Positions 1 to 5,455 of a stretch of 8,697 nucleotides of DNA are shown here, piece after piece (the first letter of the stretch is position 1; each line of letters begins with the position of its first letter). The notes below the pieces were generated by a model. The model saw only the letters and a program-made list of their open reading frames with translations. It was not told the origin of the DNA and ran no database searches. The translations under genes were made by a program, and so were the position numbers. The DNA comes from Treponema sp. (GTDB lineage: Bacteria > Spirochaetota > Spirochaetia > Treponematales > Breznakiellaceae), in the NCBI GenBank assembly GCA_031284195.1, contig JAITAI010000143.1, forward strand, positions 1 to 8,697. The letters run 5' to 3'.

Positions 1-437
1 AGACCGGGTCTTATCGCTTTGTAGATGTCCCGCCGGACGGGAACCAATATCAGTATAAGTTTGTCGTAGTCCGAGATACCGAGTTTGAGAACAAACCGGA
101 CAAATACGGCGTCTCCAACGAAACCACTGTGCAACCGCAGTTTATCTCCATAAATTCTGTGTACGCCAGTACGCCCGATTTCGCTATCAAGAACACGCTG
201 TTGCTGAACTTCTCCGCCTCCAACTACAAGGGGGCCCCCATCACGGTACGGTATAAGCTTAGTAGTCCTACTACCACTTGGGGGGCCGGCGTGCCTGGAA
301 TTATTCGCGACGATGGCTCCTATTCCCTTGGCAGCCTGACCCCTGGCGTATCTTATGATATCCAGGTCAAGGCGACTGGTTGGAATGATACTGATTACGT
401 GAATGTATCTCTTCTTTATGGTACTACTCCCAATTAA
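1..437 (+). CDS. 3' end of a secreted or surface protein with fibronectin III-like beta-sandwich domains (5' end outside window)
   Basis: The frame is open from base 3 to the TAA at 435-437, giving 144 residues. The GTG at 129 lies inside the frame and is not a believable start, so the gene begins upstream of the window. The visible part is rich in Thr, Ser, Tyr, Val and Asn with no hydrophobic helix, as expected of an exported beta-sandwich protein. A first strand-rich block ends near base 130. A second block ends with the pattern GSYSLGSLTPGVSYDIQVKA, which closely resembles the E-F loop and F strand of fibronectin type III domains (L-x-P-G-x-x-Y-x-V-x-V-x-A). The protein stops soon after that strand with no C-terminal anchor. 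Function is unknown; adhesion or a cell-envelope role is only a guess. The strong terminator 54 bases downstream shows it is the last gene of its transcript. Confidence 0.75.
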   Translation, partial: TGSYRFVDVPPDGNQYQYKFVVVRDTEFENKPDKYGVSNETTVQPQFISINSVYASTPDFAIKNTLLLNFSASNYKGAPITVRYKLSSPTTTWGAGVPGIIRDDGSYSLGSLTPGVSYDIQVKATGWNDTDYVNVSLLYGTTPN

Positions 438-490
438 TTAAGGGAACGTAGTGTTTTCCGGTTTCTTGTAAAGGTTTTATAAGAACCAAG

Positions 491-528
491 AAGCCCGGGG
501 TTTCCCACAGGAGCCCCGGGCTTTTTTT
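491..528 (+). terminator. Intrinsic terminator of the upstream beta-sandwich protein gene
   Basis: A perfect 10-bp stem, AAGCCCGGGG (491-500) with CCCCGGGCTT (514-523), encloses a 13-base loop and runs into a T tract at 522-528. The stem is very GC-rich and the T tract is on the plus strand, so it ends transcription from the gene stopping at 437. On the minus strand the stem is followed only by mixed T-rich sequence, so bidirectional use is less likely. Confidence 0.9.
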
Positions 529-534
529 AAGACC

Positions 535-573
535 CCTTCGCAGAAGGCTCCTTCACAGAAGGCACCTTCCCAG
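535..573. repeat. 15-bp tandem repeat, about 2.6 copies
   Basis: Unit 1 (535-549) is CCTTCGCAGAAGGCT, unit 2 (550-564) is CCTTCACAGAAGGCA, and a partial third unit (565-573) is CCTTCCCAG. Each full unit is itself a small hairpin (CCTTC with GAAGG). It lies just after the terminator in a gene-free stretch. Nothing else recognisable lies between 530 and 622 apart from a G-rich run near 573-590. Confidence 0.6.
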
Positions 574-634
574 GGCTGGGCCGGGGAGGGTTCAGCATAG
601 TGAAAAAATAAAAAAATGCGGAGAGACTCGTCCC

Positions 635-759
635 AGGGTCAACAAGTTAAGAATTCTTGTCCACAGATTTCACCGATTTAAGAGGACTTTAGTACAAAAA
701 TCCGTGTAATCCGTGTAATCTGCGGACCCCTTGCCGTATTTGCTTAACGTGTTGACCCT
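635..759. mobile_element. MITE-like element with terminal inverted repeats and flanking 12-bp direct repeats
   Basis: The ends are inverted repeats: AGGGTCAACAAGTTAAG (635-651) matches the complement of 743-759 at 16 of 17 positions. Directly outside them the 12-mer GAGACTCGTCCC occurs at 623-634 and again at 760-771, abutting both ends exactly, which is the form of a target-site duplication. The 125-bp element has no coding capacity. Its interior holds a palindrome (661-725). I see no transposase in the window, so it would have to be moved in trans. Its assignment as a mobile element is inferred from structure alone. Confidence 0.5.
661..725. repeat. Imperfect palindrome of the dispersed CCACAGATTACACAGATT type
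   Basis: The arm CCACAGATTTCACCGATT (661-678) pairs with 708-725 (AATCCGTGTAATCTGCGG) at 15 of 18 positions. An extra tandem ATCCGTGTA step is seen at 700-717. From memory, short palindromes with this wording (CCACAGATTA CACAGATT and variants) occur between genes in many unrelated bacteria. A related copy lies at 4385-4454. Confidence 0.6.
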
Positions 760-782
760 GAGACTCGTCCCCCCGCATCCCC

Positions 783-805
783 AAGGAAAAGGCCCTATAC
801 GCCTT
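783..805 (-). terminator. Weak possible terminator downstream of pta
   Basis: Read on the minus strand just past the pta stop codon, AAGGC (801-805) can pair with GCCTT (789-793) over a 7-base loop, and a T-rich tail TTCCTT follows. The stem is only 5 bp, so this is a tentative call. Confidence 0.25.
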
Positions 806-811
806 GATGCC

Positions 812-1807
812 TTACTTTGCCCGGGACAGGGTAACCGCTGCGGTAACCACAATATCATCCACCGAAGCGCCCCGGGATAAATCGCTGATGGGCTTGGCAA
901 AACCCTGTAAGAAGGGACCAAAGGCTTCGGCTTTTCCCAATCGCTGCACCAGTTTGTATCCAATATTCCCCGCCCCTAAGTCAGGGAAGATCAAGGTATT
1001 AACCTTACCCCGGACAGGACTGCCCGGGGCCTTCTTGTCGGTTACTGAAGGTACCAGGGCCGCATCAGCTTGCAGTTCCCCGTCAAATACAAAGGCAGGC
1101 TTCTTCGCTTTGAGCAGCTCTGTAGCGGTTTGAACCTTTTGGACATTTTCATGATCCGCAGAACCTTTGGTAGAGAATGAGAGCAGGGCCACCACCGGTT
1201 CAGCGCCCAAGAATTCCCGGCAGGACTGGGCTGCGCTCTCGGCAATGTCTGCAAGCTGCTCTGCAGTAGGCGCGGGAATCACCGCGCAGTCCGAGAAGAT
1301 AAGCGCCCCTTCTACTCCCCATGCGGGATCCGGAGTCTGAATCACAAAACAGGACGAAGCGGTTTTGAGGCCAGGAATAGTACCTATGATGGCAAGGCCT
1401 GCCCGCAGTACATCCCCGGTGGTATTTTCCGCACCAGCCACCATAGCATCGACTTCGCCAGACCGTACCATCATCGCCCCCCAGCGCAGGGGAGCAATGA
1501 TATCGATCTTGGCCTGTTCAGGGGTCATGCCCTTTTTTTTCCGCAGCTCATAGTATTCCTGGGCGTATTTCTCAAGGAGCGGTGAGGCGCTGGGATCCAC
1601 GATATGAATCCCAGCCAATTTGACCCCCCCTTGAGCCGCTACGTTCTGTACCTCCGATTCTTTACCGATCAGGGTTACTGAAGCGGCAAGCCCTTCATCT
1701 GCGAGAATCCGGGCAGCCTTGACGGTACGCGGCTCTGTTCCCTCGGGCAGCACCAGCTTTTTCTGCAGGGATTTAGCCTTTTGACGCATGTCCTTTACAA
1801 AATCCAT
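812..1807 (-). CDS. pta: Phosphate acetyltransferase
   Basis: Cytoplasmic enzyme that interconverts acetyl-CoA plus phosphate with acetyl phosphate plus CoA (EC 2.3.1.8), normally working with acetate kinase to make ATP from acetyl-CoA during fermentation. The 331-residue protein has the length of the short, PTA-only form, without the regulatory N-terminal domains of the long enterobacterial enzyme. It opens with KKLVLPEGTEPRTVKAA, typical of the family. SRGASVDD near the C-terminus supplies Ser311, Arg312 and Asp318, spaced like the catalytic Ser309, Arg310 and Asp316 of the Methanosarcina thermophila enzyme. The ATG start is preceded by AAGGAG with a 6-base gap. No acetate kinase gene is adjacent. 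It has its own promoter (1886-1914), although read-through from the SH3-protein gene upstream is possible because no terminator separates them. Confidence 0.97.
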   Translation of the reverse strand: MDFVKDMRQKAKSLQKKLVLPEGTEPRTVKAARILADEGLAASVTLIGKESEVQNVAAQGGVKLAGIHIVDPSASPLLEKYAQEYYELRKKKGMTPEQAKIDIIAPLRWGAMMVRSGEVDAMVAGAENTTGDVLRAGLAIIGTIPGLKTASSCFVIQTPDPAWGVEGALIFSDCAVIPAPTAEQLADIAESAAQSCREFLGAEPVVALLSFSTKGSADHENVQKVQTATELLKAKKPAFVFDGELQADAALVPSVTDKKAPGSPVRGKVNTLIFPDLGAGNIGYKLVQRLGKAEAFGPFLQGFAKPISDLSRGASVDDIVVTAAVTLSRAK

Positions 1808-1861
1808 AGAGTACTCCTTATAGCTGTTCTATTTGCTTATTTTTTTATTTATTTTCTCATT

Positions 1862-1894
1862 GGGTATACTACCCTTTTATGAATTAGTATACCC
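1862..1894. promoter_or_regulatory. Perfect inverted repeat over the pta -10 box, candidate operator or leader hairpin
   Basis: GGGTATACTA (1862-1871) and TAGTATACCC (1885-1894) are perfect inverted repeats with a 13-base spacer. The right arm contains the pta -10 hexamer, and the left arm falls within the first transcribed bases. The position suits a repressor binding site. The transcribed part alone lacks the right arm, so an RNA hairpin is less likely than a protein site. Confidence 0.5.
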
Positions 1895-1914
1895 CCTTAT
1901 GGAGGGCTAGGCAA
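1886..1914 (-). promoter_or_regulatory. pta promoter, sigma70 type
   Basis: On the minus strand TTGCCT (1909-1914) and TATACT (1886-1891) are separated by exactly 17 bases. The predicted transcription start is near 1879, giving a leader of about 70 nt before the pta ATG. The -10 box lies inside the right arm of a perfect inverted repeat (1862-1894). Confidence 0.7.
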
Positions 1915-1939
1915 GCAAAAAACTCAAGACCGATCCCCC

Positions 1940-2332
1940 TTACGGGGTCATCATTTCTGCAGCGGTTTTAGCTTGGGCTTCCAGGCCGTATATGTCAACC
2001 ACGGTCTCCCTGAGCCACCCCCGATAATTTCCGTCTATGAGGACCCAGGATTCGGAGGTTTTGGCGGCTAAGCGGCGTTCCAGAATCCGTACAACCGAAC
2101 CCCTGCGCAGATACCCCAGGGAAACCCCCTCTTGACCGGGCTCATGCACCACATGGGTATAGGAAACATTGACCACACCGTATCCTATAACCGAACGAGA
2201 AAGCGGGTAGGTCGGGGGCGGTATGATGGTCACCTCATGGGTCGTCCGGGTACAGGAACACCAAAGCGCCACTGCACCCATAAGTAACAGAATACATAGT
2301 TGACCGTAATACACCAAAACCTCTACTTTCAT
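1940..2332 (-). CDS. Exported bacterial SH3-domain protein, possible lipoprotein
   Basis: This is a 130-residue protein. The N-terminus has one Lys, then a hydrophobic stretch (about residues 11-25) ending in WCSC, which may be a relaxed spirochaetal lipobox (Cys25 or Cys27), although the Trp makes it non-canonical. Residues 52-115 form an SH3b-like domain: VVNVSYTHVVHEPG, then GYLRRGSVVRILERR, and WVLIDGNYRGWLRETVV, the usual beta-strand pattern ending in G-W. Such domains commonly bind cell-wall peptides. The role here is unknown. No Shine-Dalgarno sequence precedes the ATG; a promoter (2342-2370) predicts transcription start about 3 nt upstream. An alternative GTG start at 2314, preceded by AGAGG, would remove the only N-terminal Lys and so fits an export signal less well. 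The gene is divergent from the omptin gene, with 3 bp between the start codons. Confidence 0.7.
   Translation of the reverse strand: MKVEVLVYYGQLCILLLMGAVALWCSCTRTTHEVTIIPPPTYPLSRSVIGYGVVNVSYTHVVHEPGQEGVSLGYLRRGSVVRILERRLAAKTSESWVLIDGNYRGWLRETVVDIYGLEAQAKTAAEMMTP
2300..2329 (+). promoter_or_regulatory. Tentative promoter of the omptin gene
   Basis: TTGACC (2300-2305) is a near-consensus -35. TACTTT (2324-2329), 18 bases further on, is a weak -10. The predicted start falls on the A of the ATG at 2336. The site lies inside the coding region of the divergent SH3-protein gene. Confidence is limited by the poor -10 match. Confidence 0.35.
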
Positions 2333-2335
2333 TAT

Positions 2336-3355
2336 ATGAAAACTATAAAGGTTTTTATCTTTTTAGTCAGTATATTGTTGTTTTGGGTATCTGCCGGGAT
2401 ACAGGGGGAAACCCCGCCTGAGACGGGTAAAAAAAGCTCCTATACTTTTTCGATTGCGGCTTTAACGGGGTTTTTATACGGCCAAGGTGAGGAAATCGTG
2501 TATCTCAACGAAACCAGTGATACCTATCTCAGCCAACTGCTCTGGGATATGAAGCCCCTGTTTTATGCCGGTACATCCCTGAACTGTTCTCAGGTTAATC
2601 CTCTGGAACGGTTCGGATTTTTTACCGATCTTTCGATCAAGTTCGGGATTCCTATTCTGCGTAAAACCGGTATCATGGAAGATAGGGACTGGATGAATAA
2701 GCTCACTGAAGAAAAAAATGATGATTTGACCCATTTTTCTTCCCACGATAATGATACCCAAGGGGCTTTTTTACTGGATTTTTCCATCGGCCTATCTCTT
2801 CCCATAGCTGAGCGGTTGCTGCTCAAAGGGTATGCGGACGTTTCCTATATGTACTTTTCCTGGGCTTCCCAAGACGGATTTACCCAATATGCCTCAAAAG
2901 GTACATCAGGTGTGTATGCTCCCTGGGATGATACTATACCGAAAAGTAAGCACTATGGACCGGCGATTAACTACCAGCAGGAATGGATCATCCTTACTCC
3001 AGGGGTGGCCTTGTATATTCCCTTTCCCTATGGCCTGAGCCTGAAACTTGATTTGCGTATAAGCCCCTGGATATGGTGCGTAGCCTTGGACGATCATTTT
3101 TTGACGGAGACACAATACAGCGATCGCACCTCCCAAGGGGGCCTCTTGTTTGAGTCCCAAGGGGATATCACCTTTGTTCCTCATCCCCGGCTGGAACTCT
3201 CTTTGTCCCTGGGGTATCGGTCTATCCAGGGTCTGCGGGGCCCTACCTATACGAGAAATACCGGTCAGACCAGCGGCCTCGTGGTCCAGAAGGGATCCGG
3301 CGGGACCGGGTATCTGGTGCTGGATACCGGGCTTTCAGTCAAGATACGCTTGTAA
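2336..3355 (+). CDS. Omptin-family outer-membrane aspartyl-type protease
   Basis: Omptins are 10-stranded outer-membrane barrels that cut proteins, often next to basic residues, on the cell surface. The 339-residue precursor starts with a signal peptide (MKTIKVFIFLVSILLFW, cleavage probably near residues 20-24). Omptin hallmarks follow: YLSQLLWDMKP (64-74, compare LSQLDWKF in OmpT); MEDRDWM (114-120), giving Asp116 and Asp118 at the positions of OmpT Asp83 and Asp85; HFSSHDNDTQ (133-142, compare SRHPDTQ); and LDDHF (251-255), giving Asp252 and His254 at the positions of OmpT Asp210 and His212. Alternating strand patterns run to the end (LVLDTGLSVKIRL). An upstream TTG at 2300 would put 12 extra residues before the signal peptide, so the ATG is preferred. 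No Shine-Dalgarno is present. The 3' end overlaps the convergent Nudix gene by 21 bp. Substrate is unknown. Confidence 0.85.
   Translation: MKTIKVFIFLVSILLFWVSAGIQGETPPETGKKSSYTFSIAALTGFLYGQGEEIVYLNETSDTYLSQLLWDMKPLFYAGTSLNCSQVNPLERFGFFTDLSIKFGIPILRKTGIMEDRDWMNKLTEEKNDDLTHFSSHDNDTQGAFLLDFSIGLSLPIAERLLLKGYADVSYMYFSWASQDGFTQYASKGTSGVYAPWDDTIPKSKHYGPAINYQQEWIILTPGVALYIPFPYGLSLKLDLRISPWIWCVALDDHFLTETQYSDRTSQGGLLFESQGDITFVPHPRLELSLSLGYRSIQGLRGPTYTRNTGQTSGLVVQKGSGGTGYLVLDTGLSVKIRL
2342..2370 (-). promoter_or_regulatory. Promoter of the SH3-domain protein gene
   Basis: On the minus strand CTGACT (2365-2370) and TATAGT (2342-2347) are 17 bases apart. Transcription should start near 2335, only about 3 nt before the ATG at 2332, so the mRNA would be essentially leaderless. 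The promoter lies wholly inside the 5' coding part of the divergent omptin gene. Confidence 0.5.
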
Positions 3356-3727
3356 CCCGGGAAAGAGCTGCCTATCTGAAGCGGCGAAGTCCAGGGCTTG
3401 GATTTCTGCAAAGGTGGCCCAGCGCCATTCGGTATGTTCTGAAAGGGTGATACCGTATTCTTGGAAATAGACCCTATAGGCATGGAGGATATGGACTCCC
3501 CGATGTTCAAAGGAGGCGCTTCCCATGAGGGGGCCTGGTGTAATGGACACCCCCAGTTCTTCAGCATACTCCCGTATGAGGGCCTCCGCATCCTTTTCCC
3601 CTGGTTCTACCTTACCTCCAGGGAATTCCCATTTTCCCCCCAAGGCTCCTCCTGGTTTGCGCCGGGCAATGAAAACTTTTCCCTGTTCTATGGCAATACC
3701 TGCCACTGATTGCTGTATGCTGTCCAT
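3335..3727 (-). CDS. Nudix hydrolase, MutT-like (8-oxo-dGTP diphosphatase type)
   Basis: Cytoplasmic pyrophosphohydrolase of 130 residues, the usual MutT length. The full Nudix box is present at residues 38-60: G38, E44, then R52-E53, E56-E57 and G59, matching G-x5-E-x7-R-E-U-x-E-E-x-G-U with its metal-binding glutamates. The N-terminal VAGIAIEQGKVFIARRKPGG and GGKWEFPGGKVEPGE are typical of MutT proteins that clean 8-oxo-dGTP from the nucleotide pool, although Nudix substrates cannot be assigned safely from sequence alone. The ATG is preceded by AAGGGGAG a few bases upstream. The last 21 bp overlap the end of the convergent omptin gene. It follows the membrane-protein gene by 47 bp on the same strand and may be co-transcribed. 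Confidence 0.9.
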   Translation of the reverse strand: MDSIQQSVAGIAIEQGKVFIARRKPGGALGGKWEFPGGKVEPGEKDAEALIREYAEELGVSITPGPLMGSASFEHRGVHILHAYRVYFQEYGITLSEHTEWRWATFAEIQALDFAASDRQLFPGLQAYLD

Positions 3728-3774
3728 ATCTCCCCTTGCTTACCCTGCAGGAAGGCCCCAGCCTCTTGCCGCGC

Positions 3775-4194
3775 TTAAATGAGTAATGCCTGGGGAAAGA
3801 GGAAGTGGAGTACCGCTGTTCCCAAGGCAAAGAATCCAATCGGTCTTTTATAGGTAATTAAGATCCGCTCTAGGGCAGTCATTCCTGGGGAACTGGTCTG
3901 GGGAAGGTTCGTGCGAGTCCGGTAGTGTGCAAGCACCAGCACAGAACCGCTGGCAAAACCAGACAATGCGGGAATCAGATCCCCGATTACCGGAACATCG
4001 CCCTGCATTGCCGAGAGGAGCTTAAACAAGCCGGTGATGATGCTTAAAATCCCCAGGATCAAGCGGAAGGTATCATGCTCCAACACACCGTTTATATCAC
4101 GCCCCTGAGTACTGGTATCCGGTTCTTCCCTGCATATCAGCATATACCCTGCTACTGCGTTACAAAAGATCGATAAAACGTAAAATTGGATCAT
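3775..4194 (-). CDS. Unrecognised inner-membrane protein with four predicted helices
   Basis: 139 residues from the ATG at 4194. Hydrophobic segments lie at about residues 1-19 (MIQFYVLSIFCNAVAGYMLI), 43-62, 68-88 and 118-138, with a polar stretch between helices 1 and 2 (CREEPDTSTQGRD) and a basic, Thr/Ser-rich stretch before helix 4. No catalytic or binding motif is visible and I cannot name the family. The frame extends to a TTG at 4257, but this has no ribosome binding site and would add a polar tail ahead of helix 1, so the ATG is preferred. The ATG also lacks a Shine-Dalgarno; a candidate promoter (4202-4231) places the RNA start 1 nt before it. It may form a two-gene unit with the Nudix gene. 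Confidence 0.65.
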   Translation of the reverse strand: MIQFYVLSIFCNAVAGYMLICREEPDTSTQGRDINGVLEHDTFRLILGILSIITGLFKLLSAMQGDVPVIGDLIPALSGFASGSVLVLAHYRTRTNLPQTSSPGMTALERILITYKRPIGFFALGTAVLHFLFPQALLI

Positions 4195-4201
4195 ATACTT
4201 A

Positions 4202-4231
4202 ATAATACTATCTTTTCCCGGTTCAAACCAA
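4202..4231 (-). promoter_or_regulatory. Candidate promoter of the membrane-protein gene
   Basis: On the minus strand TTGGTT (4226-4231) is followed after 18 bases by TATTAT (4202-4207), a 5-of-6 match to the -10 consensus. The predicted start is about 4195, one base before the ATG at 4194, so the transcript would be leaderless. Confidence 0.4.
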
Positions 4232-4264
4232 TAGGTTGATTGCCCTAAACAGTACAATAAAGAA

Positions 4265-4368
4265 ACGCAATTATCCCTGACGTATAACCGATCATATCAG
4301 AGGTCAGACATAGCCTGTCCCGAACCGTCGAACCCTATGAAGGGGTATACATCGGGGGATAATTGCGT
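4265..4368. mobile_element. Second MITE-like element: 13-bp perfect terminal inverted repeats with abutting direct repeats
   Basis: ACGCAATTATCCC (4265-4277) and GGGATAATTGCGT (4356-4368) are perfect inverted repeats bounding 104 bp. The hexamer AAAGAA flanks them directly at 4259-4264 and 4369-4374, and the match extends to TAAAGAAA if the terminal bases are shared. No open frame of note lies inside. The ends differ from those of the 635-759 element, so it is a different family. The short direct repeat could be chance, hence moderate confidence. It lies upstream of the membrane-protein gene and its promoter. Confidence 0.4.
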
Positions 4369-4384
4369 AAAGAAATAAGGAATA

Positions 4385-4454
4385 TCCACCGATTACCCGG
4401 ATTTTTCCTAACAAAAGGGTTCATATATCGGTGAAAATCAGGGTAATCGGTGGA
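4385..4454. repeat. Long intergenic palindrome, same family as 661-725
   Basis: TCCACCGATTACCCGGATTTT (4385-4405) and its complement at 4434-4454 match at 20 of 21 positions around a 28-base loop. On the minus strand the arm continues into TTTTCACCGAT, giving the CCACnGATTAC-CnGATTTTCACnGAT wording seen in the palindrome at 661-725. There is no T tract on either side, so it is not a simple terminator, though so stable a stem at the end of the right-hand operon could protect its mRNA 3' end. In the rest of 4455-4541 I see only a short GGGC/GCCC hairpin around the operon's last stop codon. Confidence 0.65.
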
Positions 4455-4541
4455 CCCTCTTCCTGCCTTTGAGGACAATCAGTCTACCAGGGCGAACCTA
4501 TCATCGGGCAGGATACACCCATGACCAAAGATACCGGGGCC

Positions 4542-5450
4542 TTAAGCCCTACAGAGGGCGCAGATGAAACGCACCACCTGAGAAAAATACTGGGGGGTAA
4601 GCTGGTAATAACTGTCTTCAGGGCCGTTCATCCGTTTCCAGGTTGCCGGGATGAGCCGTTTATCATAGCTATCCTGGACTTCCCGGTTTACCAAGACATC
4701 CGCAAAATCCGGCTTGCACCGTATCAGGGAACCAAAGGCAGCGGCTTCGGTGGAAGGCAGCATGGTAATGGTTTGCGCTGCAATACCTGCCCGTAAAAAC
4801 CCCACATCATCTGAAAAGGGCGTAGGAATGAGCTGTACCCGGTCCATGTTGAGGTAACGCACGGTTTTCAGGGCTTGGTTTCGGAGCTGCCGTACGAGAT
4901 ACCTGGTCTTGACAATACCCAAGCCCTGTTCAGTCCGCATTACATGATCCACCATCGTAGAAATGATCAGGGTATCCCCGGATCCACAGGCATCGAAAAT
5001 ATAGAACCGGCTGTTTCCAAACCCAATGTCCCGTAAGCCTTTGGCCAAGGTATAGGAGCCCTGATCCCGAATGCCCTCCCCTGGGTGCAGCTCCTCCTTA
5101 TCGGTAAAAATGATCAGCCACGAATGAACCTGGGCTTGCCGTAGCTTCAGGGCCGCTTCTATAAGCTCAAACACCGCGGCGCTGTTGTCATTTGCCCCGG
5201 GGCTATCCGCCACCCGATCGTAGTGGGCCACCAAGATAATGAGGTTTTGCTTTACCGGAGGCCAGCATTTTACCGGCCCTTGCTCAGGAGCGGATAGAAA
5301 AAAGTGCCGGTTTCCGGAGATGGTGATCACCTGGGGCCTGAAGTATAATTCGTCCAGCAGGGATTTAAGCATAGTATATCGATCCGTATTAAGGGCAATA
5401 AATTCTTTGAAACGCTGATCCAGAACCTGATTACTAAATCCCTGCTGCAC
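4542..5450 (-). CDS. M28-family zinc metallopeptidase (aminopeptidase-like), cytoplasmic
   Basis: 302 residues, no signal peptide. The M28 metal-site order is visible: HYD (His76, Asp78) in LIILVAHYDRV; SPGANDNSAAVFELIEAA with bridging Asp88; DKEE (117-120), with Glu119 as catalytic base and Glu120 as ligand; and FDACGSGD with Asp153. SDDVGFLRAGI (213-223) matches the usual SDHxPFxxAGIPA region, with Asp replacing His. The last ligand, normally His in H-T-x-x-D, appears as Asn275 in MNGPED. Family members trim amino acids from peptide N-termini or cyclise glutamine; the substrate here is unknown, and the missing His raises the possibility of altered or lost activity. The start is GTG, with no clear ribosome binding site, 5 bp after the pdxY stop, so translation is probably coupled. 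It is the last gene of the operon. Confidence 0.8.
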   Translation of the reverse strand: MQQGFSNQVLDQRFKEFIALNTDRYTMLKSLLDELYFRPQVITISGNRHFFLSAPEQGPVKCWPPVKQNLIILVAHYDRVADSPGANDNSAAVFELIEAALKLRQAQVHSWLIIFTDKEELHPGEGIRDQGSYTLAKGLRDIGFGNSRFYIFDACGSGDTLIISTMVDHVMRTEQGLGIVKTRYLVRQLRNQALKTVRYLNMDRVQLIPTPFSDDVGFLRAGIAAQTITMLPSTEAAAFGSLIRCKPDFADVLVNREVQDSYDKRLIPATWKRMNGPEDSYYQLTPQYFSQVVRFICALCRA

Positions 5451-5455
5451 AGAAC

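Noticed and set aside
535..759. CRISPR array in the repeat-rich gap
   Set aside because: The repeats are a 15-bp tandem without spacers and inverted repeats, not regularly spaced direct repeats; no cas genes are present.
804..1133. Open frames antisense to pta and to the other long genes
   Set aside because: Mirror frames of strongly supported coding sequences, with no family motif of their own.
4195..4257. N-terminal extension of the membrane protein to a TTG at 4257
   Set aside because: No ribosome binding site, a polar tail ahead of the first helix, and the -10 candidate at 4202-4207 lies inside it.
4385..4454. Palindrome as an ordinary intrinsic terminator of the right-hand operon
   Set aside because: The stem is strong, but no T tract follows it on the minus strand, and the loop is 28 bases long.
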